Assembly (NCBI RefSeq): GCF_024055725.1
Contig: NZ_JAMXMX010000006.1
Span: 124,001-188,000 of the forward strand
Direction: 5' to 3'
Source: Actinoallomurus spadix
GTDB lineage: Bacteria > Actinomycetota > Actinomycetes > Streptosporangiales > Streptosporangiaceae
Length of the DNA: 64,000 bases
Positions 57,920-64,000 of the stretch are shown one piece after another. Numbering within the stretch: position 1 is the stretch's first letter; each line of letters opens with the position of its first letter. The notes under the pieces are model-generated. The model searched no databases. It was not told the origin of the DNA and worked only from the letters and a program-made list of their open reading frames with translations. Made by a program: the position numbers and the translations under genes.

Positions 57920-58741
57920 GTGACGCGTCGGGGTCTGCTGAATCCCGCCGCCGTGGAGTGGGCGCACGCCCAGAAGGTCGGCGACGCGGCAGCGAAGCTC
58001 ACGCTCATCGTCCTGGCGCGCGAAGTCGATAAGGACTGGACCTGCTACGTCGGTCAAGCGTTCCTCGCCGAGGAGACCGAGCAGAGCCTCTCGTCGGTCG
58101 GCCGCGCGCTGAAGCGGTTGCAGACTGGCCGGTTCATCACGCGGACGCCACGCTACGACGAGAACGGGCATCGGACGTCTGACCTGTACAAACTGTGCCC
58201 AGCGGAACTACCGGTCAATCTGCCTACTAGTCAGATTGACCAGCAGGCAGATTGCCTACTAGGCGATATGACCGGGCCGTCTGACCAGGGAGAACGGCCT
58301 ACCGGTCAAATTGCCTACTGGTCAGATTGCGAGAGGACGTCTTCTCCTACGGAGAAGACGAAAGACAACAACAAACACCAGGGGGGTGTGGGGGGAAGCG
58401 GCCGCAAACCCAAGGCCGACGACGAACACCCCCGCTTCGCCGAGTGGTACGAGGCGTACCCCGTGCACAAGGCGCGCGGCGCCGCCGTCCGGGCGTTCAA
58501 CAAGGCCGTACAGAAGGCCGACCCCCGCACGCTCATCGCCGCCGCGCGCCTCTACCGCGACGACCCCCGAGTCCGGCGCGGCTACGGCAAGCACCCGGCG
58601 ACCTGGCTGAACGCCGAGTGCTGGCTCGACGACCCGACCTCGGAGCCCGGCCTGGCCTCGACCGGCACCGACGGCGTGCCCGGCCACGGCCCCCACGCTG
58701 ACGTCAACACGATCGACTGGTCGAAAGGATTCGATCTTTGA
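57920..58741 (+). CDS. phage replication initiator-like protein with embedded iterons
   Basis: 273-aa protein. The N-terminal ~95 residues form a winged-helix domain (AAAKLTLIVLAREVDKDWTCYVGQAFLAEETEQSLSSVGRALKRLQTGRFITRT), as in phage replication initiator (O/DnaD-like) proteins. A low-complexity linker (about 96-165) is encoded by the iteron array. The C-terminal domain (EWYEAYPVHKARGAAVRAFNKAVQKADP, with PATWLNAECWLDD) matches a domain frequent in phage replication proteins. The GTG start follows a purine-rich GGGGAGCTGAAAC. It is coupled to the DnaC-like and DnaB-like genes, giving a lambda-type replication cassette. Confidence 0.82.
   Translation: MTRRGLLNPAAVEWAHAQKVGDAAAKLTLIVLAREVDKDWTCYVGQAFLAEETEQSLSSVGRALKRLQTGRFITRTPRYDENGHRTSDLYKLCPAELPVNLPTSQIDQQADCLLGDMTGPSDQGERPTGQIAYWSDCERTSSPTEKTKDNNKHQGGVGGSGRKPKADDEHPRFAEWYEAYPVHKARGAAVRAFNKAVQKADPRTLIAAARLYRDDPRVRRGYGKHPATWLNAECWLDDPTSEPGLASTGTDGVPGHGPHADVNTIDWSKGFDL
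58205..58329. repeat. iteron-like repeats, candidate phage replication origin
   Basis: Repeats of about 18 bp: TGCCTACTAGTCAGATTG (58221-58238), TGCCTACTAGGCGATATG (58253-58270), GGCCTACCGGTCAAATTG (58296-58313) and TGCCTACTGGTCAGATTG (58312-58329). A weaker copy lies at 58205-58222 and an inverted copy at 58232-58249. The four main copies fall in three different reading frames of the host gene (PTSQI, CLLGDM, PTGQI, AYWSDC), so the conservation is at DNA level. The segment is AT-richer than its neighbours. Confidence 0.75.
58339..58359. repeat. perfect hairpin next to the iterons
   Basis: GTCTTCTCC-TAC-GGAGAAGAC, nine-base arms, directly after the iterons and followed by an A-rich run (GAAAGACAACAACAAACACC, 58360-58379). 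The order iterons, hairpin, A-rich tract resembles phage origins. Confidence 0.7.
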
Positions 58742-59322
58742 CCCTCTCCGAACAGGGCGAACCGTCGTCCGAGATCTATCAGCAGTGGCTCGCTGAGGAC
58801 CGCGAGCGGCGGCTGAAGCTCTTCTACGACACGCGGCCCGCCGCGTTCGCCGACAAAGGACGGCTCGATCCCCGCGTCCACGAGTGGCTGGAGGCGTTCA
58901 TCGTCGGGCGCGCCCGGACACTGCTGCTCGGCGGCCCCACCGGCGTCGGTAAGTCCTGGACCGCGTGGAAGTCGATCGAGACGCTCGTGCACAACGGCTG
59001 GCGTGGCGTCTGGTCGCTCGTCACCGGTTACCGGCTGTCCCGGCTGATCGCCCCACCAGTCGACGATGAGGAACTCGACCGGCTCGCCCGCGTCGACCTC
59101 CTGGTGATCGACGACCTCGGCTCGGCCCCGGTCACCGACTGGACGGGAAGCCACCTCGGCGGCCTGGTCGATGAACGCTGGAGCCACCGCCGCCCGAGCA
59201 TCCTGACCACGAACGTTCAGCAGATCGGTGGCCTCGTCGGCCCGCGGGCAGCCTCCCGCCTCGCCGACGGCATGACCGCCGTCGTCCTCGACGGCCCGGA
59301 CCGCCGGAGGGCCGCCCAGTGA
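58738..59322 (+). CDS. DnaC/IstB-like helicase loader ATPase
   Basis: 194-aa AAA+ ATPase. Walker A is LLLGGPTGVGKSW (about residues 61-73), Walker B is LLVIDDLGSAP (about 121-131), sensor 1 is SILTTN and an arginine-finger region GPRAASRLADGM follows. A short N-terminal helical arm is present (EIYQQWLAEDRERRLKLFY). The start is TTG overlapping the previous stop by four bases, after AAAGGA; the stop is coupled to the helicase by GTGA. It likely loads the DnaB-like helicase at the phage origin. Confidence 0.85.
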   Translation: MTLSEQGEPSSEIYQQWLAEDRERRLKLFYDTRPAAFADKGRLDPRVHEWLEAFIVGRARTLLLGGPTGVGKSWTAWKSIETLVHNGWRGVWSLVTGYRLSRLIAPPVDDEELDRLARVDLLVIDDLGSAPVTDWTGSHLGGLVDERWSHRRPSILTTNVQQIGGLVGPRAASRLADGMTAVVLDGPDRRRAAQ

Positions 59323-60698
59323 CCGCTGATCAGGACTACGAGAGCCTGCCCGGCCTCGCCCCGGCCGATGCCGTGATCGCCGCCGAGCAGGCCGTGCTCG
59401 GCGCCGCGATCCAGAGTCGGGCCGCCGCTGAGGCAGCGGTCGACATGCTGGCGCCGGGCGACTTCTGGCGCCCGCACCATCAGACGATCGCCGAGACGAT
59501 CACCGCGCTCGTCGAGGCCGGCGACCCGGTGAGCCCGGTCAGCGTCCTCGATCACCTGACGACCCGCGGTGTCGCAGGCACCATCGGAGGCGGCGCCACG
59601 CTGCTGCAGCTCACCCAGCGCTACAGCAGCAGCGTGAAGTACGACGCGCGCATCGTCGCCGACGACGCGTTCCGGCGGCGCGTCCTGGAGGCGCTCGCGA
59701 ACGCGCAGCGCCTCGCGAGCGAACCCGGCTTCGATCCCGATCGGCACGTCGACGTCATCCGATCCGCGATCGACCAGGCCACCGCGAAGGTGACCGGCGA
59801 GCAGCCGCCCACGATCGGCGAGGTCGTGCTCCGCCGTCTGGAGGATCTGGAGACCGGCCAGCCCACCGTCGACGCCATTCCGCTCCCGTGGGCCGACATG
59901 CACCGCCTCCTCGCCGGCCTGCGGCCCGGTCAGCTCGTTGTCATCGGCGCGCGGCCCGGCATCGGCAAGTCCGTCACCGGCCTGGACATCGCCCGCTCCG
60001 CGGCCGTGCGGAATGGCATGCCGACGCTGCTGCACTCCCTGGAGATGACCGCGGCCGAGGTCGCCGACCGGCTCATGGCCGCCGAGGCGACCGTCGAACT
60101 GGCCCGGCTCCGCGAGGAGAACCTCAAGCCCTCGGACTGGGAGCGCATCGCCCGCGTCCAGGACCGCGTGCAGGCCGCTCCGCTCATCGTCGACGACGAC
60201 CCGCGCGTCACACTCGCCCGGGTGCGCGCCCGGCTGCGCGGCATGGCCCGCACCGCCCCGGCGAAGCTCGTGATCATCGACTACCTCGGGCTCATGCAGG
60301 CGCCGAAGGCCGAGAGCCGGGAGCGCGCGGTCGCCGAGCTGTCCCGCGGCCTGAAGCTGATGGCGATGGAGTTCGGCGTCGCGATCGTCGCGCTGCACCA
60401 GCTCAACCGCGAGTCGCTGAAGCGGAACGACAAACGCCCGACCATGGCCGACCTGCGCGACTCCGGCGCCGTGGAGCAGGACGCCGACATCGTCATCCTG
60501 CTGCACCGCGAGGACGCCCACGACAAGGAGAGCCCGCGCAGCGGCGAGCTCGACCTGATCGTCGACAAGAACCGGTCCGGCCCGACAGGCCTGGTCTCGG
60601 TCGCATTCCAGGGCCACTACGCCCGGACCGGCGATATGGCCGTCGGGCACTGGCCGACCACCCCCACAGACGGCCGCCACCTGCGCGCCGTCGACTAA
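59319..60698 (+). CDS. replicative DNA helicase DnaB, phage type
   Basis: 459-aa DnaB-family helicase. The N-terminal primase-interaction domain reads PGLAPADAVIAAEQAVLGAAIQS and DFWRPHHQTIAETI. The RecA core has Walker A GARPGIGKS (about residues 208-216), LHSLEMTAAEVADRLMAAE, Walker B LVIIDYLGLMQ and AIVALHQLNRESLKRNDKRPTMADLRDSGAVEQDADIVILLHRED, plus the arginine finger region KNRSGPTG. The GTG start is coupled to the loader. A second DnaB next to a loader in a phage module implies replication independent of chromosomal helicase loading. Confidence 0.93.
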   Translation: MTADQDYESLPGLAPADAVIAAEQAVLGAAIQSRAAAEAAVDMLAPGDFWRPHHQTIAETITALVEAGDPVSPVSVLDHLTTRGVAGTIGGGATLLQLTQRYSSSVKYDARIVADDAFRRRVLEALANAQRLASEPGFDPDRHVDVIRSAIDQATAKVTGEQPPTIGEVVLRRLEDLETGQPTVDAIPLPWADMHRLLAGLRPGQLVVIGARPGIGKSVTGLDIARSAAVRNGMPTLLHSLEMTAAEVADRLMAAEATVELARLREENLKPSDWERIARVQDRVQAAPLIVDDDPRVTLARVRARLRGMARTAPAKLVIIDYLGLMQAPKAESRERAVAELSRGLKLMAMEFGVAIVALHQLNRESLKRNDKRPTMADLRDSGAVEQDADIVILLHREDAHDKESPRSGELDLIVDKNRSGPTGLVSVAFQGHYARTGDMAVGHWPTTPTDGRHLRAVD

Positions 60699-60716
60699 CC
60701 GAAGGAGAGACCGCTC

Positions 60717-60917
60717 ATGTCCACCATCGCGCCGGAGCGACAGGCCCGGTGCCGCTACCTCAAGAGCAGCGGCAACCGGTGTGAGAACCCCGTCGCCGAC
60801 GACGACCCGAACGCCGTCCAGCTCTGCCCCTCGCACGCCCTGCGCGCCGCCCAGCTCCTCGCCGAGCACGGCGCCATCAAGATCCAGTTCCCGAACGCCA
60901 TCCGGGGGTCAGCGTGA
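60717..60917 (+). CDS. small cysteine-rich prophage protein, 66 aa
   Basis: The protein carries a probable zinc-binding knuckle: CRYLKSSGNRCENP then LCPSHALRA (Cys-x8-Cys...Cys-x2-His). It resembles short phage zinc-finger proteins of unknown role. ATG after GAAGGAGAGA. The stop overlaps the next gene by GTGA. Confidence 0.7.
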   Translation: MSTIAPERQARCRYLKSSGNRCENPVADDDPNAVQLCPSHALRAAQLLAEHGAIKIQFPNAIRGSA

Positions 60918-61051
60918 CCGGCCCGACCATCATCAACCTCGCCGTGATCGTCGGCATCGTCGCCGTCATCGTGACGGCGATCATCGTGTCCGGCTTCAAC
61001 CGCCGCGCCGAGCTCCGCGCCCAGGCCGAGCGCCGCCGGGAGACGCCATGA
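60914..61051 (+). CDS. small single-pass membrane protein, 45 aa
   Basis: One long hydrophobic helix (IINLAVIVGIVAVIVTAIIVSGF, about residues 6-28) followed by a highly basic tail (NRRAELRAQAERRRETP). GTG start overlaps the previous stop; its stop overlaps the next ATG. The topology (short outside N-terminus, basic cytoplasmic tail) resembles phage small membrane proteins, including some holin-like and inhibitory ones, but no function can be assigned. Confidence 0.7.
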   Translation: MTGPTIINLAVIVGIVAVIVTAIIVSGFNRRAELRAQAERRRETP

Positions 61052-61185
61052 CGCCCGGCGACGTCGCGTGGGCGCTCGTCGGCTGGCAGGCCGCGATCTT
61101 CTTCCGCCTGATCGCTGACCTGATCATCAACCAGCGCGACCGGCGCAGGGCGCGCCGCCGGCGGGCCGCCGCCGAAGCCCGATGA
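61048..61185 (+). CDS. small membrane-associated protein, 45 aa
   Basis: Begins TPGDVAWALVGWQAAIFFRLIADLIINQRD with an amphipathic/hydrophobic helix of about 20 residues, then a basic tail (RRRARRRRAAAEAR). The ATGA overlap with the preceding small membrane protein implies coupled synthesis, so the two may act as a pair. Confidence 0.65.
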   Translation: MTPGDVAWALVGWQAAIFFRLIADLIINQRDRRRARRRRAAAEAR

Positions 61186-61198
61186 GCCACAACGAGAC

Positions 61199-61227
61199 GG
61201 CCGGGCCCGCTGCAACCGGGCCCGGCC
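61199..61227. terminator. hairpin before the 243-aa prophage gene
   Basis: GGCCGGGCCCG (61199-61209) pairs perfectly with CGGGCCCGGCC (61217-61227) over a seven-base loop. It could attenuate expression of the next gene or stabilise the small-gene message. The ribosome site GGAAGGA lies after it. Confidence 0.55.
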
Positions 61228-61243
61228 ACGTCGGAAGGATCTC

Positions 61244-61975
61244 ATGACCACCACGACCGCGTTCGAGAACTTCGCCCGGACCATCGTCGAGCGGAACGCC
61301 GACCACCTGCTCAACGACGGGCCCGACGAGCAGACCGCTCGCGCTGTCCACAACCTGTGGAAGTTCAGCGAGACCACGCCGATCTTGCCCGTCTACGGCG
61401 TCGCCGTCGACCTGGCCGGGTTCGGCGAGGCGCCCGCGTACTTCGCCGGCGCGGCCGACGACGGCGAGCTGTACCTGCTGCTGTCCGAGGTCGCCGAGCA
61501 GCTCGGCATGCCGCCGTGGAAGGCCTGCGCGTGGGCCCGCCAGCAACACCTGTGGGCCATCGAAGACCAGCGCCGGGAAGACGAAGAGCGCGGTGACGGC
61601 CGGCTCGGCTACGACTGCCTGCGCGACCTCGTCAACCTCGGATTCGACTTCATCGCCGACGACCCCGAGGCCAAGCCGGACGCCACCGGACGGCGATGGA
61701 GTAGCTACGGGGACTGGCTCATCGCCCAAGGCCGCCTCCCGGCGCTCCTGAGCGTCAGCCCCTGGGGCCGGGAGTTCATCGACAACATCAGCGACCACAT
61801 GTCCATCGGCATGCGGAAGCTGGCCGGCGACCAGCTCCACGACGTCAAGACCTACGACACCGACGGCAACCCCACCGGCGGCACCGCCGCCACCGACCTG
61901 TTCCACACCGACCTGACCGAGGCCGAGGCGCTGCGCAAGGCCCGCCGCGGCCCGGCCGCACCGACCGACCGATGA
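61244..61975 (+). CDS. hypothetical prophage protein, 243 aa
   Basis: Acidic protein. Residues about 45-110 (LPVYGVAVDLAGFGEAPAYFAGAADDGELYLLLSEVAEQLGMPPWKACAWARQQHLWAI) resemble the N-terminal segment of phage antirepressors, which present a small Bro/KilA-like fold. The rest has DWLIAQGRLPALLSV and ends in charged sequence. The antirepressor reading is weak and is not relied on here. Located between two hairpins. Confidence 0.65.
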   Translation: MTTTTAFENFARTIVERNADHLLNDGPDEQTARAVHNLWKFSETTPILPVYGVAVDLAGFGEAPAYFAGAADDGELYLLLSEVAEQLGMPPWKACAWARQQHLWAIEDQRREDEERGDGRLGYDCLRDLVNLGFDFIADDPEAKPDATGRRWSSYGDWLIAQGRLPALLSVSPWGREFIDNISDHMSIGMRKLAGDQLHDVKTYDTDGNPTGGTAATDLFHTDLTEAEALRKARRGPAAPTDR

Positions 61976-61980
61976 CCCAC

Positions 61981-62013
61981 CGCCGGGGTACCCACGATCC
62001 GGGTACCCCGGCG
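61981..62013. terminator. perfect 13-bp hairpin in the prophage
   Basis: CGCCGGGGTACCC (61981-61993) and its exact complement (62001-62013) with a seven-base loop, five bases after the preceding stop. No T run follows. Functions as a terminator or an mRNA processing/stability element. Confidence 0.65.
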
Positions 62014-62032
62014 ACCAGCAGCGGGGGGAACC

Positions 62033-62695
62033 GTGACCAAGGACCTGCACGAGCTCGGCGACCAGCTCGACGACGCCATCGCCGAGATCCTCACCCTGTG
62101 GCCGCGGCTGGCCGGCGCGCTCGAGCGCGATGCCGGGCTCAGCGAAGGCGAACGCGTCGCCACCTCCACGAACGTTCACACCTTGCCGGTCAACCTCGAC
62201 GTCATGTCGGCCGTGCGGACGCTCCACGATGAGGCGTGGCTCGCCGTCCACCGCGCCCGCGCGCTCCTCGGCGAGTCCGCCGCGAACAGGCCCATCCCCG
62301 ACCTCGTCGACTCCCTCGGCGTCCTGTACCGGCGGCTCGTCGGCCGTGGCCTGAACGGCGAAGCCCGCCGCCTCGCCGGGACTGTCTTCCGCTGGCACCG
62401 CACCATCCGGGCCGCGCTCGGCCTGTCGCGCCCGCCGCTGCCGGTCCAGGGCGCAAGCGGCGCGGTGCACTGCCCGCTTCACGACGACCCGCTCGTCCAG
62501 CTCCGCCAGCGCGGCGACGAGGGCCGCTTCGACGAGACGGCCAACGGCGACCGGGAGGCGATCCGGTGGCAGCACGGTGGCGGCCTCTACTGCCCCAGCC
62601 CCGACTGCGACGGCGAGTGGGGCCCGTCTGAGTATCCGTTCCTCGGCCGGCTCGTCGCCGAACAGCGGCGCCGCCTCGCCCGGATCAGCGCATGA
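62033..62695 (+). CDS. hypothetical prophage protein with zinc-ribbon-like C-terminus, 220 aa
   Basis: N-terminal helical half (LHELGDQLDDAIAEILTLWPRLAGALERD...VNLDVMSAVRTLHDEAWLAVHRARALLG). The C-terminal half has a CPLH motif (about 147) and CPSPDCDGEWGPSEYPFLGRL (about 188), which together could bind zinc. GTG start. Function unknown; similar proteins are frequent in actinophage genomes between replication and packaging modules. Confidence 0.65.
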   Translation: MTKDLHELGDQLDDAIAEILTLWPRLAGALERDAGLSEGERVATSTNVHTLPVNLDVMSAVRTLHDEAWLAVHRARALLGESAANRPIPDLVDSLGVLYRRLVGRGLNGEARRLAGTVFRWHRTIRAALGLSRPPLPVQGASGAVHCPLHDDPLVQLRQRGDEGRFDETANGDREAIRWQHGGGLYCPSPDCDGEWGPSEYPFLGRLVAEQRRRLARISA

Positions 62696-62892
62696 CGACC
62701 ATCGACACCGAGGCCGCGGCCCTCATGCTCGGCATTACGCCGAACGCCGTGCGGATCCTCGCGCACCGCCACCCCGACCGGCTGCCGCGCCGCGGCCGCG
62801 ACGCCCACGGCCGCACGCTGTACGCCGTCGAGGACGTCGAGCGGATCATCGAAGCCCGCCGTACAGCCGAACGAGAGAGGATGAGCGCATGA
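62692..62892 (+). CDS. small MerR/excisionase-like HTH protein, 66 aa
   Basis: Winged-helix DNA-binding protein: TEAAALMLGITPNAVRILAHRHPDRLPRRGRDAHGRTLYAVEDVERIIEARR. The pattern (HTH followed by a GR.LY.V.DV wing) matches phage helix-turn-helix and Xis-like proteins. It overlaps the previous gene by ATGA and the next by four bases. Whether this or the 107-aa HTH protein is the excisionase cannot be decided from sequence. Confidence 0.75.
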   Translation: MTTIDTEAAALMLGITPNAVRILAHRHPDRLPRRGRDAHGRTLYAVEDVERIIEARRTAERERMSA

Positions 62893-63284
62893 CCGACCTG
62901 GTGGAGTTCCTGCGTGCCCGGCTGACCGAAGACGAGCAGACGGCGCTGGCCGTTCCGGTCGGCAGCATCAACCTCCCGCCGGCGCACTGGTCGGCGGGTA
63001 GCGGCCCGCTCGGTGAGGGCTGGGTCCTCGGCACGAAGGAAGACATCAACGCGCACAGCGCCGAGGCAGCCGAGCACATCGCCCGCCACGACCCGGCCCG
63101 CATCGTCCGCGAGGTCCAGGCCAAACGGCGACTACTCGACCAGCTGTACCCCGAGATCAAGGGCGCCGACGAGGCGATCGAAGGCGAGTGGAACCGCAAC
63201 CCGTACAACGCCGACGGGCTGCTCGAGCTCCTTGCCCTGCCCTACGCCAACCATCCGCAGTACCGCGAAGAATGGCGGCCCTGA
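62889..63284 (+). CDS. DUF6221 family protein, 131 aa
   Basis: Begins MTDLVEFLRARLTEDEQTAL and includes HIARHDPARIVREVQAKRRLLDQL, the hallmark block of the DUF6221 family, common in actinomycete phages and integrative elements. The C-terminal part ends in LLELLALPYANHPQYREEW. Function unknown. ATG overlaps the HTH gene stop. Confidence 0.8.
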   Translation: MTDLVEFLRARLTEDEQTALAVPVGSINLPPAHWSAGSGPLGEGWVLGTKEDINAHSAEAAEHIARHDPARIVREVQAKRRLLDQLYPEIKGADEAIEGEWNRNPYNADGLLELLALPYANHPQYREEWRP

Positions 63285-63354
63285 CCGTCCAGCTTGATCA
63301 GCGCTGGTCACGCGTGGTGAAATGAAGATCCGCACCTGAGAGACGTATGCCCGC

Positions 63355-63735
63355 TCACGCCTTCAGGTGATTCGCCCGGCACCACGCCCGCAGCTTCGAC
63401 ACGGTGCTGTCGCCCATCGAGATCTGCCGCACCGCCGGAACCTTCGACTTCAGCGCCAGGTCCTGCGCCTTCAACTCCGCGGCCGTCGCCTTCATCGTCG
63501 ACGCCGATGCTCCGTACCCGCCGGCCGCCTTCTCATGCTTGCCCTTCACGCGCAGCGCCCGGGCCTTCGCCAGCTGCGCGCACGCCGCCCGCGCGCTCGC
63601 GTCCACCTGCACGGCCTGGCTCACCGTCGTCTTCGGCGCCGGCTTCGGCGTCGAGGCCGGCGCCGCCTCCGCCCCGAGCCCGGCGCACCCGGCCGTGAGC
63701 GTGAGCAGTGCACCGGCAGCGATGACCTTGATCAT
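63355..63735 (-). CDS. prophage lipoprotein, 126 aa
   Basis: Secreted lipoprotein with signal MIKVIAAGALLTLTAGC (lipobox LTAGC) and an extracellular Ala/Lys-rich helical domain (ACAQLAKARALRVKGKHEKAAGGYGASASTMKATAAELKAQDLALKSKVPAVRQ) with three cysteines in the mature part. It is on the opposite strand to its neighbours and has its own GGAGG site, so it may be expressed in the lysogen (a moron-type cargo gene, possibly affecting the surface or superinfection). That role is inference. Confidence 0.78.
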   Translation of the reverse strand: MIKVIAAGALLTLTAGCAGLGAEAAPASTPKPAPKTTVSQAVQVDASARAACAQLAKARALRVKGKHEKAAGGYGASASTMKATAAELKAQDLALKSKVPAVRQISMGDSTVSKLRAWCRANHLKA

Positions 63736-63819
63736 GTGGTGGTCCTCCGTCGTTGGGATCGGAACCACAGTGGGACGTGCACGCTGGTGCCACGGTTGCC
63801 GACGTGGCAGGAGGTGGCC

Positions 63820-64000
63820 ATGGCGAGCGACGGACGCACCGGCCGGCCATGGCGCAGAGCCCGCGCCCAGGTCCTCGCCGCGTCCACGGTGTGCGTGCTG
63901 TGCGGGCACGAGGGAGCAGGCGACGTCGATCACGACCCGCCCCTCACCGTCATCAAGGCCCTCGGCCTCGACCCGTGCGACCCGACGCTGCTGCGACCCG
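63820..64000 (+). CDS. HNH endonuclease, N-terminal part (cut by the window end)
   Basis: 60 codons visible. The segment GRPWRRARAQVLAASTVCVLCGHEGAGDVDHDPPL shows the CxxC zinc knuckle and the DHD first histidine region of the HNH fold common beside phage terminase genes. The remaining catalytic residues and stop lie beyond the window. AGGAGGTGG precedes the ATG. Supports a phage rather than a plasmid-like element. Confidence 0.78.
   Translation, partial: MASDGRTGRPWRRARAQVLAASTVCVLCGHEGAGDVDHDPPLTVIKALGLDPCDPTLLRP

Larger units (their letters stand above)
54069..64000. mobile_element. prophage or phage-like integrative element inserted at tRNA-Ile, left part
   Basis: From the 3' end of tRNA-Ile rightwards the content changes from conserved core genes to phage-type modules: integrase, repressor, Cro-like protein, replication initiator, helicase loader, DnaB helicase, many short coupled hypothetical genes, DUF6221, a lipoprotein and an HNH endonuclease, the gene that often precedes the terminase. 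The integrase points towards the tRNA, as expected for tRNA integration, so attL is at the tRNA 3' part. No second copy of the tRNA 3' end is visible before the window ends, so attR lies outside. No packaging or tail genes are inside the window. Confidence 0.85.

Noticed and set aside
58205..58329. CRISPR array
   Set aside because: Repeats are imperfect, irregularly spaced, include an inverted copy and lie in a coding gene; no cas genes are seen.
61350..61365. Additional DnaA-box palindrome in the prophage (GTCCACAACCTGTGGA)
   Set aside because: The two halves are imperfectly matched and lie in a coding gene of the element, so it is likely chance.
54044..64000. attR of the prophage inside the window
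   Set aside because: I could not find a second copy of the tRNA 3' segment (TTCAAGTCCACCTAGGCCCA) to the right, so the element probably continues beyond 64000.

Overview
The window is chromosomal DNA from a high-GC actinomycete. Evidence is the very high GC content, frequent GTG starts and leaderless-looking genes, tightly overlapping operons, and a gene order that follows the conserved actinobacterial replication-origin region. From bioA/CCA to gyrA and its downstream DUF3566 gene, the order matches Mycobacterium tuberculosis Rv3907c-Rv3924c plus Rv0001-Rv0007. Loss of some genes of that block, a long Gly/Tyr-rich DnaA linker and a dipeptide/oligopeptide ABC operon suggest a Streptosporangiales or Thermomonosporaceae-type filamentous actinomycete. 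That placement is inference.

Layout. (1) 1-9700: a DNase IV gene, an orphan barstar, and a minus-strand block of mannosyltransferase, GT87, class A PBP and DUF5318, followed by a PadR regulator and ino1. This is the ino1-ponA neighbourhood of mycobacteria. (2) 10300-17700: a dipeptide/oligopeptide ABC transporter operon in the unusual order binding protein, two ATPases, two permeases, then an MFS exporter. (3) 17700-21100: a SigE-family ECF sigma factor with its overlapping membrane partner, a small ORF that shares its promoter sequence, and bioA. (4) 21200-34700: CCA-adding enzyme, YbaK-like deacylase, Nudix, DUF6049, MurJ, a separate pseudokinase, SigM with its zinc anti-sigma factor, and thioredoxin reductase. 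The thioredoxin and amidase genes normally next are absent; a dienelactone-hydrolase-like gene and a GNAT gene lie there. (5) 34800-41250: parB, parA, rsmG, khpB (jag), yidC, yidD, rnpA and rpmH, all on the minus strand, with two parS sites. (6) 41250-54070: dnaA, oriC (about 43564-44055), dnaN, gnd, recF, DUF721, gyrB, gyrA, DUF3566 and tRNA-Ile(GAU). (7) 54070-64000 and beyond: the left part of a prophage or phage-like integrative element inserted at the 3' end of the tRNA gene. It carries an integrase, a repressor, a Cro-like regulator, a replication module (initiator, DnaC-like loader, DnaB helicase), many small coupled genes, a lipoprotein and an HNH endonuclease cut by the window edge.

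How the parts work together. Regions 5 and 6 hold the initiation, segregation and topology functions of the chromosome: DnaA, many DnaA boxes, the clamp, gyrase, ParAB and parS. They also hold the RNA/protein-export set rpmH-rnpA-yidD-yidC-khpB. Regions 1 and 4 supply cell-wall synthesis (PBP, MurJ, mannosyltransferases, inositol phosphate) and redox/stress control (SigM, TrxB). The prophage has its own replication system.

Most interesting observations: iteron-like repeats plus a hairpin inside the phage initiator gene, where the same repeat is read in three reading frames, pointing to a lambda-like embedded origin; a LacI-type HTH inserted between the catalytic boxes of the tyrosine integrase; a UUCG-loop terminator for the tRNA gene hidden antisense in the integrase gene; a predicted SigR-type promoter in front of trxB, which lacks trxA; and duplicated ECF promoters at the SigE-family locus.
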